A DNA stretch of 64,000 nt from positions 1,426,001 through 1,490,000 of the forward strand of contig CM074764.1 in assembly GCA_037355855.1 (NCBI GenBank), written 5' to 3'. The notes below the pieces were generated by a model. It did no database searches. It was given only the letters and a program-made list of their open reading frames with translations, and had not been told where the DNA came from. Origin of the DNA: Pseudo-nitzschia pungens. Taxonomy: Eukaryota > Bacillariophyta > Bacillariophyceae > Bacillariales > Bacillariaceae. The position numbers and the translations under genes were made by a program. This document shows positions 10,779 through 21,996 of the stretch, one piece after another; the first letter of the stretch is position 1, and every line of letters starts with the position of its first letter.

Positions 10779-13443
10779 ATGATGCCGCCGAACATAGTGG
10801 AAAAGCAGGAGACGGTGCAGTTGGTGACATCAGAATCCCTTTCGAAAGAGGCAGACGATGACGATGATGTGAAGATAAGCGATGCAGTTTCTTTGTCTAC
10901 TTGCTCAATGAGCACACACCCAAACATAACGCCAGACAATCCACTCTTTGGTGCTAGCAAAGGCGGCCTTGGTGTCGTATCGAATTCTGCCGATAGCAAC
11001 GAGCCCAACGATTCAAACAGAGACGATGCTGTTATGAAAGATATGATAAGGGACACAAAACGACTGGCAATAAACGATGGTAACAACAATACAAGTGCAG
11101 GGATTGAATACAACGATCATAGTTCGTGTCTGCCCAGCAGTGTTGTCGCAACTGCTGCTCTGCACGAAGACTTTCACAAATCACCCGAACCTGCGCCACC
11201 CCAAAGCAGAGCAATATCAACGGGAACAACAAGCTCGGAGAGCGAAGGTAGTCACAACTATCACATGCTCTATCAAATTCAAGAGGACCGAACCAATAGC
11301 TCCAATATTGGATTGGGTAATTGTGATCGCGTTGGTGATGATACAACTTCATCTCCTCCTGTCTCTCCTCTTGGTACCAAAAGTCCCATTGGGGGTGTTG
11401 GTGTTGGTGCTACTGCTACTGCAAGCCCTATTGGTGCGAGTTTTCTTCTACGGAAGAGAAACAACACATCCAGTGATTCGTTAAATAGTATCAATAATAG
11501 CGGCACTACGCTCCAACGTTCACCTCTGCGACCGATGGCCTCGCCGAATCGCGAACATTCCACCGAGTCATCGTCGTTTTCTTCCTCGAAAAAACTACTT
11601 TTCACTCCTCAGTACTATTGCACAAAGCTCACGTACTCCATCTCCCGGAAAATATTTGATGACGCGACCGATGATTACTCCGTGGCGACCTGGCTGGGAT
11701 TCTGGGCTCTCTTCAATGTTTCCTGTGCTAATTACGTGTTGAAACCCATTATGGATTCCGTGGTCTTGCAACTCGGCGTCGAAAACCTGGCCTCCCTGAC
11801 GTTTGCTGGCACTATTTTGTCGTTCCTGAGCAGCGTTCCCATCGGCTGGTTGTTCGAGGCCCCCGATCCGAAACGTCGCAAGGTCTTCAAAAAGATGGGA
11901 ATGACCCGAGGAGAAACCCAAGGGACGAGCCTCGCGCTCTTTTATCGCTTTTTTGCGCTGAGTGCTCTTAGCTACGCGGTTGGATTCCAGCTGGTGGATT
12001 GGATACGGAAGCTAGAATGGATCAAAAGCTATGGTTTGATTAAATGGATCTTTGGAACGAACGAGGACGGATCAAATAAGGATGCAATCATTCCCTTTTT
12101 GTTGGATAAACTCGGAAAGGTCATGTACGTTGCCTTCTTTTTGCTGGTCACGTTGATGACACGGCATTCGACATCCCTGGTCTGGGGTGTTACAAGCGAA
12201 GCAATGGAATATGAAGAGATTGCGCGAAAGCAACACGGAAATTCAGGAAAAAACAACAAGACCCAATTGCAGCGGCTAAATCGAATTCAGTTTGGAGGAA
12301 CCATAGGAGGCATCTGGGGAAGGTGAGTTTGTTATTGTCGGATAAACACGCACTGGTAATGAACGGGTGTTGATTTCCAACATGTTTCTAACCAACTAAT
12401 AATGATGCGTGTGTGCGTGCTTGCATCTTCGACTTTCCTTTTCTTCATTTGTCTGCAGTGTTCTTGCATCGTCGCTGGCAAAGATCCTCCATCTTCCTGG
12501 ATTGTTGTTCGTCTCAGCTTTCTTGTTGGAAATTTCGGCAGAATTATCGATTGAATTGGGGCGAATAATGCAACAACACTGGGAAGAACAGATAAGATAT
12601 AGGTCGAGCCAAGACTTGACCAGCCTAGATTCCAGTATGAAACGATCGTCATCTGTCGGGTCAATGAAACGAGTTGCTTCGGGAAACAGCCTCTTTGCTG
12701 CTCAGCAGGCTCAACAACAACAGGCGATGAAGCGAGTGGCCTCGGGAAATTCGATTCAATCAGCAACAAGAGATTCGAGTGGCTCACTCGCATCCATGGC
12801 GAATGGTGATAAAAGTCAGGATGCTGTCGACGACAACACTTTTTGGCAACGATTGTTTCGCGGTATCACTACTATTTTGGAATCCTATCTGTTGATGACT
12901 ATTTTCACATACAACGCATTGTTTTCCAGTACCACAACACTGCTAAGTTTCCAACGTGCCGAACTTGTTGCGAATCGAAAGAAAGACAAAATGGTCGACG
13001 TCAGTGCGGATACAGCATTTTTGGCCAAAGTCAACATGGGAAGTTCAGTAGCTATGTTTGCGATCCAATCTAGCGGAGCCGGGGCTTCCATAACCCAAAG
13101 GATTGGTTTGCGTGGGAGTCTGGCGTTGATGCCATTTATTCGACTGGGAAGTTTAATTTGCCTTTGTTGGTGGCATCGATCTACCAATGGGCAACCACCG
13201 AATCTGATCATGTTTTTGATGTTGGACGAATTCACGAAAATCATAAATCTGGCAGTTGCTAAACCCGTGAGAGAGTCTCTATGGAGAGGCATGAGCAGCG
13301 AAGCTCGCTACGAAGCCAAACCAATCATAGATGTATTGGCAAACCGCTGGGGAGCAGGAAGTGCCTCTGTTTGCGTCCATGCCGTTAGTTGGGTTCTTTT
13401 ATTTCTCGGGCAAACCAATGCAGACAGCAATCATACCGTCTGA
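10779..13443 (+). CDS. ATP/ADP translocase (TLC/NTT)-like membrane transporter with long acidic N-terminal tail
   Basis: Two exons: 10779-12322 and 12459-13443 (136-nt GTGAGT...CTGCAG intron, phase 2); 842 aa to the first stop. Residues 1 to about 285 are a Ser/Asn/Asp-rich, apparently disordered tail. From SVATWLGFWALFNVSCANYVLKPI come many hydrophobic helices. RESLWRGMSSEARYEAKPIIDVLANRWG closely resembles the signature of bacterial/plastid nucleotide transporters (NTT/TLC), which exchange ATP for ADP. A hydrophilic loop (about residues 560-620) carries MKRVASGNS twice plus a related MKRSSSVGS, possible kinase targets. After the stop at 13441, the +1 frame continues with another hydrophobic helix (VVFGLPPVLFLGLIVSAWWVG) and a charged tail to 13582, suggesting a one-base frame break near 13398-13410. 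Transporter type is likely; substrate and membrane are unknown. Confidence 0.72.
12323..12458 (+). other. Intron of the NTT-like gene
   Basis: GTGAGTTT...GTCTGCAG, 136 nt, phase 2. Upstream IGGIWG and downstream VLASSLAKILHLPG stay in one frame after removal. Confidence 0.85.
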
Positions 13444-13798
13444 CCCAGTTGTTTTTGGTCTCCCGCCCGTCTTGTTTCTGGGCCTCATCGTATCTGCGTG
13501 GTGGGTGGGAGTGAGCCTGGATCTAGGAGATCGTCGCATTAAATGTGATTCAGAGCTCGAGCAGAGAAAGAAGAATCAATAACGAGCTTAGCAATCTGCA
13601 CACCCCTTGAATGAAAAAGATTGGCACGCGGAATTCTCCATTGCATTTTGTTCGTCTGATGCCGATCTATTGTTCATACAATAACAGATAGAGAAAAAAA
13701 TCAAGAATGCTGCCGTCGCGGATTTTCCGTGCATCGTATATCTACACTGTAGTTCTGCTTTTACTTCAACTACATTAAATTCTCGGTGAATTCTAACT

Positions 13799-15306
13799 TT
13801 ACTTGCAGCATTCGCAACCAGCTGATTCAGTTGCTGGTTGAAAGAATGCATTGATGTCGTCGGCGTAATAATCTGGTGTGATGGTGTTGTCGGGACCCAA
13901 CAATTTTTCTTCCGACGTGACACCACTCAACACCAACAAACTCTGGAGTCCGTTGTCCGTTCCAAATAGAACGTCGGTGTCGAGTCGATCCCCTACCATG
14001 CATATGCGCTTGCGATCGACTCCGTATTTGGATTCGATGTAATCAATCATCAGCGGACTGGGTTTTCCCACCAGGGTTGGTTCCTGTCCGGTGCATCCCT
14101 TGATAGCTCCGACCATGCTGCCGTTACCGGCCCATTCTTGGGCATCGGTCAAGTGTGTGACCGCATCCAGGTTTGTGGCAATGAATTCAGCTCCTTCCTC
14201 GTTGATGCAGAGTTGCGCATATTGAATTTTGTAGTAGTTGACGTTTCTGTCAAAGCCAACGATCACGGCCCCTGGAATCATTCCATCCATTCCATTCGAT
14301 ACAAAACAAGTTGCCGTTCGTTCGTTCCCGAAAAAAAAAAACACACACACACACACACACACGGAAAAGCCCAGTATCATTAGTGTATGAGCTTTGGTGT
14401 ATCGATTTTCAAGCGCCTGGAAAACTGCACTTTCTCCAATCGAATGTTTTCATTGACCCGGAGCAACAGCAATTGTGTTGTTGCCGCGAACGGTTTGCAA
14501 TGCAATAGCACGGCCGCATCGCACTTACCGACGTCTGGATCTACCTCCAATCGTCCACCGGGACCCATGTCGGGGGCCTTGTCGTTGTCGGCTGGTCCAC
14601 CAATGTGCGGGATTCCAATCAGGTCGAGCTCTTCGCCGATTCCTACCTCCCCGATGATGTAGACTTTCTTGCTTCCGTCGGTGGGAAACTTGGACTGTTC
14701 CAGGTACGCAGCCGCTGCAAAACTCGAGGAGAAGATTTCTTCCGCGGGAACCTCGGTCAGACCCAGTCCATCGAATTTCTTTTTGTATCCCGCTCTGGAT
14801 TTTGTCGAGTTGTTGGTAACAAAGAACATCTTCTTTCCCGCTTTGCGAAGCTTGGCTAGGGTTTCGGGAATACCGTCGATCAAGGAATCTCCCTGATACC
14901 AAAATTCGTGATCGCAGAATAAGATCGCCGCGGTGCCAGAGAAATAATGAAATCACGCCACCATCAAACACACCGATGGACCAAAATTGACAAAAATGAG
15001 AAAACGACACCTCGAAAAAGAAAACACGGCTGCATCAGTAATTGTCAACGCGCAACATCTGCTTTACCCACCCTCCAAATCACTCCGTCGCAATCAAAAA
15101 TGAAAACATCGACGTTGTCCAAAAGCTGCGACTGGGGGTCGCTCAATTTCAGAACGTTGGCCATGTTGAGGGACGCCGAAGACGACGTGAACGCTCGCGC
15201 CGCGGCGGGGAGGGGGCCGCGACTGCTGAAAGCCGCAACATGAGAGGTTGCAGCCAGCAATGGCGAATGCAACGAGGAGTCTGCGTGCCGCGGTGGTAAG
15301 ATTCAT
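13799..15306 (-). CDS. PGP: Phosphoglycolate phosphatase / p-nitrophenylphosphatase-type HAD hydrolase
   Basis: Three exons on the minus strand: exon 1 ends at 15072, exon 2 is 14892-14529, exon 3 is 14271-13799. Splicing gives FIFDCDGVIWR|GDSLIDGIPETL and DPDVG|AVIVGFDRNVNYYK. HAD motifs: DCDG nucleophile, FVTNNSTKSR (motif II), VGKPSPLMIDYI with the lysine, and MVGDRLDTDVLFG acid loop, as in PGP/PHO13 enzymes that dephosphorylate 2-phosphoglycolate. The first ATG in the main frame (15164) gives 309 aa. Upstream, another frame starting at ATG 15306 encodes a signal-peptide-like stretch reaching CCGF. Dropping one base of the C5/C4 runs (15207-15216) would join it to RPLPAAARAFTSSSASL, a typical diatom plastid presequence. 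That would make it the plastid photorespiratory enzyme (inference). Enzyme family is secure; N-terminus uncertain. Confidence 0.88.
14272..14528 (-). other. Intron 2 of PGP-type gene, with (CA)n microsatellite
   Basis: 257 nt, GTAAGTGC...TTCCAG, phase 1. It contains an A-rich run and a (AC)11 dinucleotide tract on the plus strand at 14341-14362. Confidence 0.88.
14893..15071 (-). other. Intron 1 of PGP-type gene
   Basis: 179 nt, GTGGGTAAAG...GGTATCAG, phase 0. It joins GVIWR to GDSLIDG, the conserved block after the HAD nucleophile motif. An alternative shift of the donor would break that block. Confidence 0.85.
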
Positions 15307-15970
15307 GGTAGTTCGTCTTGTGAATTAGTTGTATTCGGCTCGATGGCAAATGCAGAGCTCTTGGAAGAATATCCGGGAAGTGGGAAAGCTTTGTACGAGA
15401 CGGAAGAAAACATGGAAGAAAATTCAGCCTTGTTCTGCAGTAATACCTTATCGTACTTTTTTTACTCGTACCGGTATTGTCAATTCTCATTTTGGAAGCA
15501 TATCATTGTTTCATCGCCTTGTGTCTGCCTACCGGTACTTGTCGTCATGCATGGGAAATACGTCAGCAAAAGTGCGTGGGGGGGACTTGGGAGATTAAAA
15601 AGCACATGAATCTTTTTTTAGAACAACTTGAAATTTCTGCGTACCGGTATGGTAACCATCACGGTAAAATCTTACGGTACATGGGAGAAAGACCGCTCTA
15701 TCGGCCTTGATCAACATTTTTTGAAGTACCAGTAAGGTTATGGCCGAATGCATTGAACTCGTACGGCAATCTGAAGTAATTACGAGTACGGTGTTGTGAT
15801 TACGTAGTGCGAGTAGTTTGCACTTTGCTTTTAATCTCAAATATCATCAATAGATAGGAGTTGCAGATTATTGTACTGACTTTCTATCTTACACTAGTGA
15901 ATCGATCTCAAATATTTCTTCCCTAGATTACAGAGAGCACCGAGAGTTTGGAACGACGACTCGGAGTTTT
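15307..15970. other. Intergenic region between PGP and DENN-WD40 genes
   Basis: No supported gene. It is AT-rich with TACCGG and TACG words and a near-copy of the intergenic motif (GTAAGGTTAT) near 15732. It should include the PGP promoter and the DENN gene 3' UTR, both on the minus strand. Confidence 0.45.
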
Positions 15971-18900
15971 TCAGTCACCATTCCTGTCAATCAGCTTTCG
16001 CATGCGAATGGTGCCATCCAAAGAACTGGTCAAGAAGCCTTCATCCATGGCATTGCCGGAATTCTTGGCTGTTGCGTCGTTGGCGTTGGCTGGTTTCAGT
16101 CCAAATCCATGGCTTTGTGAAAAGGAATGGAAGTTAGAAATTGCGTCGCAGTGTCCCGTAGGCGACTCCTCCAACATATTCCCCGAGGCAACATCCCACT
16201 TTCTCAATATGGCATCCGACCCGACGCTCATAAAAGAGCTCATTGGATCCTGCAACATCCCTTGCCAAGTGGACGGATCCTGCAGCTACATTCTCCGTGT
16301 TCGTGCCATGGTATATTGACGCAGATGGCATTCTCACAATCTTGCATCCCTTGCTACCTTTGCCCTTGGTATGGGGGGTTTCCTCGGTAGCTGTCGTGTC
16401 GGAGAGGCTTCTAAAATCCCAGGTAGCAATCGTCCCATCTGCTGCAGCGCTCACCATGTAAGGATCGGTTCGAGATCCCACCAAGAGGTCCGATATGGGG
16501 GATTGATGATTGCGTAGTACGAAAAGAGGAGAACCACGCACTCTCGCATCCCATAGTGCCACGGAACGATCCGTTGAGGCGGAAACTATTGTATTCGGCC
16601 CCCAATACTGCAAGTTTGTTACCCAACCAAAGTGACCAAACAGTTTGTGAATGCATTTGCCACCACTAGTGGCAAGATCCCAAACTCGGATGCATCGGTC
16701 AGCTCCTCCACTCAATAGATGATCGCCGTGCCAGGCTGTCTTTATCGAAAGAACACGGCCTTCGTGACCGCTTAGTGTATTGAGGGCAGACTGTTGTTGG
16801 CCTCCACCACCGCCTCTATCAACTTTGCTAGAAGCAATAGTACTGGTTCGTCGACTTGCTGATGACGCTCGCAAAGCCCACAGTTTTATGGAGCCATCGG
16901 CTCCTCCAGTAACCAAAGAATCGGGGCGGTACACCTGGGATGGTACATCAATACAAGTGACTCCTCCGCGGTGTCCGGATAACGCCTTGCCTCGAAGGGC
17001 AAACTTCAATCTAGAAGCACCGTGGCCACCACTTAAGTCGTCGTCAGTCTTGTTACTCAAAATTGATGAGTAAATGTCCTTCACCGACCAAACTCGTAAA
17101 TCTCCAGCCGTCGTACCAGCGATAATCCGGCTTCCCTCCATTGAGTCTGTTATATCCCCCCCACTCATCGCGTCTTTCACGTCCTTTGAATTTGACAGGA
17201 GGTGTGATGTCTCCCCGTAGGTAGCCACCAAACAGCTGACGGCTCCAACACCGTATTCGCCATCTGAAATACACCCTGATCGCGCACGACTCGCACTGCC
17301 CCAATCTAAATGGATACCTCGGACCTTGAGAGAAACGTCACGGCTTGAACCAGATTCTTCGGTGTGGGTTGCGTTTTTTAAATGAGCGAGGAATACACCA
17401 CCATCAAGACCTCCGCTAGCCACAATTGACGAACCTAATGACGCTATTGCTGTTACTGGAGCCCTCTTCATAAAGTTGTCGACAGGTGACATTCCCAGCG
17501 TAGTGTTGTTGCCCTCGAGTCTCATTAAACTTCTTCGAGATGGAGCAGCAGGATGACACCAGCCGATTTCTTCCCAAACGAAACCGGTCTTTTCCCTCCG
17601 TTGCCCGCCTTCCTCATCCATTGAGAAAGTTTGATAGACGTCGGGTGCCTTCCGAACCAAGTCGATATCAGCCGTATTGCCAGTTCCTCCAATATCAGCT
17701 TGGTCTCGACGGATGCTTATCCTTCGAGCAAGCATTAGAAGTTGTCTCCCACGATCGTCGCAAAACCAGCCATGTTCTTGACTTACTCGCATCGCGAAAC
17801 GAGAGAGTTCCTCTCCGGGGATACCGTAACCGACCATTTCGTATAACGTTGCAACAGCGGCCTCGTAGACTTCCTCCTCTACTTCATAAGTTCCTTCTGC
17901 TTCGTAGTCATTTTCAGTAACATACAAATTAGCATATTCACTAAACACACCTGGCTTCTCATCCATTTCCCGACTGGACTTCTTCGCTGCTTCCTGACTC
18001 GATTTTTTATCTGCCTCCCGATCACGGAGGTGCAAAGCCATGACTGCCTCCCAAACTGCTATGTCCGCAAAAATCGGGTGTATCCCGATTCTTGACGTCA
18101 TTGTTATCACTAAAAGAGATTGGTGATGGCCGAACTGACCGAACTCTTCTTTGTCGTCTTCTCCGTAGTCCACTTCTTGAACCATGATGAAACCAGCTGA
18201 GTTTGTCAGTAAGTGATACGCCATTTCGTATTCATTGTATTCCATGCAAGAATCTAGCATTGCGCAGCTCAATCGAACAAGGCAATCGAAGGCAATATGC
18301 CCAAGACGAGATGCAGGATTCGCTGCTGCAGAATGCTGCCGTGCTGTTCTCGTTCTTTTGTTTTCTAGTCGTGATCTCTGAGCAAGAATAGATATAAGGA
18401 ACAACTGAGCTGACGGATTCCGTAGAGCCTTCTCTGCCTCTGCCATCAGATCTCGACCATTATCAATGAAAGGATTGATTTGATCAGGGCTGAAGTAATG
18501 GTCAGTGTTAGCCTTGTCCAAACACCGACGAATGATATCTCTACTCTTGGCCGCGGCAATACGTTGTTGCGCTGGGGTTAGAGAAGACAGCCTCGATTGA
18601 TTTGTCCCAGATGGCAATGAAGATGAATCCGTTGAATCATTTTTCGCCGAAGTCACGAGAGCTGTCAAGTCAACAGCAGAATTTTGCTTTGCAGCTACTC
18701 TTGTGCTCTGAGAAAAGAATCCTAGATCATCTTCGCTATTGGATTTCTTCGAACGAGCCAACTTCCAGGTTCGAAATCGTCTTTCACCAATTGCTTCTCG
18801 AAGCTTAATAGTATCATCAATTCTTACGTCTTGCAACGAAAAATTCAAAAATTGCTTGTATTCCCATGGTGTTGTTTCTAGTTTTGCCAAATATTCCATT

Positions 18901-21900
18901 GATACCGCTTGCATGCTCTCTTCCGATATCTTCGAGGTCAACCCAATCTCAATTGGACAAAGCAAATTATTCAAAAATTTTGATGTTCTTCCTCCCCCAA
19001 AATTTATACCATCTGTTTCATGATGTAATGAATCGAACTCGTTGTATTCTTCATCGTTATAAGCGAATGATAAAAGGTGCTCGTCTTCACCTTCCTCTCC
19101 AGTATCAAGACCTCCTCCCTTTTTCACAAGAAAAGTAGGAATTTTGTCTTCGACCTTTTGCAAGGATTTCATGAGAACATCCAAATTGCTCTCAGACTTG
19201 TTTATTCCGAATTCACCAGAAGGTGTTCTTTTCGGAGGTTTTCTATCAGATGTCGAATCATCGATCAAGTCCATTATTTCGTGAAAGAATGATGCTTCGT
19301 CGCTATCTAAACTCTCGAGTAGTTGTTGGAAATTTTGCCCACTAACTAGAGATGACAGAAATCGTTTTGATCGCGACGACACGACTTTCGTCTTCGAAAT
19401 TTCGCTACGAACGCCCGATGATCCTCCTCCCACAAATTTGTATTCGCTTTTTTCTTCATACAATGCAGGCGAAGTTTTCAGAAATTTATCTCTGTCGAAT
19501 ACTGCGCCCATGCATTCTTGATAACCTCTCAAGAAGCCACATATTTCAATCGCAACAGTGACTCTAAATTCTCGCTCGGCAAGACTTTCATCTTCAAGGT
19601 GAGGAAAGTTTTGTTCTAACAAACCGGATCCACTATACTGTTCTTCCATCGCGTCCTCGTCACGTAATAATTTGTAAACTGCTTCAGATATTCTCTTCGC
19701 AACTGATGCAGGCAAAAGAGTTGGATGTTTATTGCCGGAAGATTTCGATTTCGATTTCTCGGGCGAGTACTGTGTCGGAGAAAAAGCTTTGTTCACGTCA
19801 ACTACCACAGTATCATCCAAAGCACGAGGATCAATCATGTTCATATTACAGGACGGGATACCCAATAAGTAGGCGAGCGGAGCCTCCACAAATTCGATCA
19901 TTCCGATCGGAAGTACTGGGATATACGGTAGAGACCATGTGAAAGGATAAGTCAGCGCAGTCACAACTTCAGCCACCATCGAGATTTCAGCGATGTCTTC
20001 TGAATGTAACAATATTTTGCACTCGGTAAGTACAGCAGACATGAGATAAATCAATCCGTCTGCACCAAGAAGTCGACAAACGGACACCAAGGCTCGTCCA
20101 TGAGGTAGAGGTGGGAGGCCAGTGCGAGGTGGTAGCGATAGCAGAAATCTGTCTCCCGCCAAGAAAGGGACCGAACAGTTTACGGCACCTGCGATTGGTT
20201 TTTGGTACTTTAGCACAATGTTCGAAACAGCTTCCTGTATTTCTTCCAATTTTGTGGGCTGAACTGCGCTGGAAAGTGTTGAAAGTTCTTCACAGAGCCT
20301 AAGGAGGAGCGCCTCCATAATCCCAACGATTGGAAGATTAGAGGTGAAACAAATCGCAATCGGGACCCAAAGCCTCTTTACCGCTCCTTGTGACGGCATC
20401 TCGGCTTTTCTTCCCATGATGGCTTGGGCAAAGTCATCTTGCGTAGGATCAATACCCGTCGGAGCAGGTACGTAAAACCTTATGACTGCCCCATAAGTCT
20501 TAACTAGACTAGAGCCGTACTCATCGGAATTGGAAGCAATTACAAACCACGAGAATGATGTTGTGCAGTCAAGACAAGCGTCAAAAGCAGCAGTCGACGA
20601 TGTAAGGTTTTGAGGTGATGCAGCAGAAAACCTTTTCAGATTGAGGTCGGTGCGTGATGGGGGAGTGGTTCCTCTCCAAAGTCGGGCACCTTCCGGATAA
20701 CAAAACCACTGAAGCATTTCTGGTAGAAGAGCTTTCCGACCCGATTTTGCATGAAATTCGTTGTTGGGTGGAAATTGTTCCATTACCACACACTCCGGCG
20801 TGGCTTTCACCCATCCTTTCATACCTCCATCATTCTTTTGATTTCCTATGTTCTTACAACCAATGACAGCTACAAAATCGACGACACCTGGCTCCAGCAC
20901 TGGATCCTCTATTTTCGTTTCTTCTTTCTTGCTTTCGTGTTCACCCGTTTGACACCGAGCTTCGATACTTGCTCTCCGAGAGAACGACGCATTGCGAAAC
21001 GCAGGGGATTTTGTTGGCTCTTCATCGTCGTCAAAAATTCCATCTTCATCTTCATTCTGATCAAGTGACTGGGAAGAGGACAAGCTAATTTCCAGCAAGA
21101 CACTGGGTTTCTTTTGCGCACTGGAAAGATCGGGTGATTCCTCTTCAATATTCAGCTGATACCATTGTTCTAAACGGATGCTCTTGGATTTATCGGTGCA
21201 ATTCTGAGGGAACAACTTAGTCAAAGGGATGACAGCAACGCCGAGTCTTACGTCAGAAGTTAGCCCGGTGTTGACGTGCTCGGCAGAAGAACGAAGAGTG
21301 ACATCGTAATCAGAATTCGGTGTTTCTGATATTTTCGTAGATGATTGTGCCTGGTCCATTTCATTTGAATCTGGTCCGCTATCATCGACTAGCATGCGTG
21401 CCACGGCGGCAGCGGCTTCGGCAGCTTCCATCTCGGCTTCCTGCTTCTTGCTCCTGTTCCAGATATTTAATGGCGGTGTTCGTCCGTTTGATGATCCTTG
21501 GGAGTCGTATTTTTCAGCGGAAAATTTATCGATTGCTGACGAGTTTGTCTTCAGGACATACGCGTCGTATTGAGATGAAGCGGAGGGAGACTCCATGTAA
21601 TTCAGTGGCGTGCGAACTCCACGGGCACACAACTCCATGCAAAGTCCCATCCTGCGAGGTCTTTTCAAGTCGTCCCATCGATACTCTTCGTGGAAATCTA
21701 TTGTTCCGTCATCACTCTTGCTCAGCACTTTTGGTGTCGTCGAACGAACCGTGGCCGATCCCGTCGCTTGAATACCCTGATCGAACAGCTTTTTCGTTCT
21801 GGTGGATGAAACAGATTTCCGTTCGTTGTCTTCGTATGCGTCGGCAGGCAATTCTACCAAACCCATCTTGAGCACCGGGCACAACGGAACATTTGGGACA

Positions 21901-21963
21901 ACGCTTGGTGGCAAGTCGGTAGCAGAAATGACGCATAGTCGAAGAGTGGAACCTCTGCTCGCA

Positions 21964-21996
<33 letters not shown>

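Noticed and set aside
9917..10782. Small ORFs before the transporter gene
   Set aside because: No recognisable domain, random-like composition, no splice-linked partner.
13384..13423. A 40-nt intron linking the transporter to its +1 frame
   Set aside because: It fits GT-AG and the frame but is too short to be likely and would delete a hydrophobic helix; a one-base error is simpler.
16134..16279. DENN-WD40 protein ending at 16134
   Set aside because: The last about 60 residues in that frame lack WD40 character, while a 58-nt intron leads into a clear further WD repeat.
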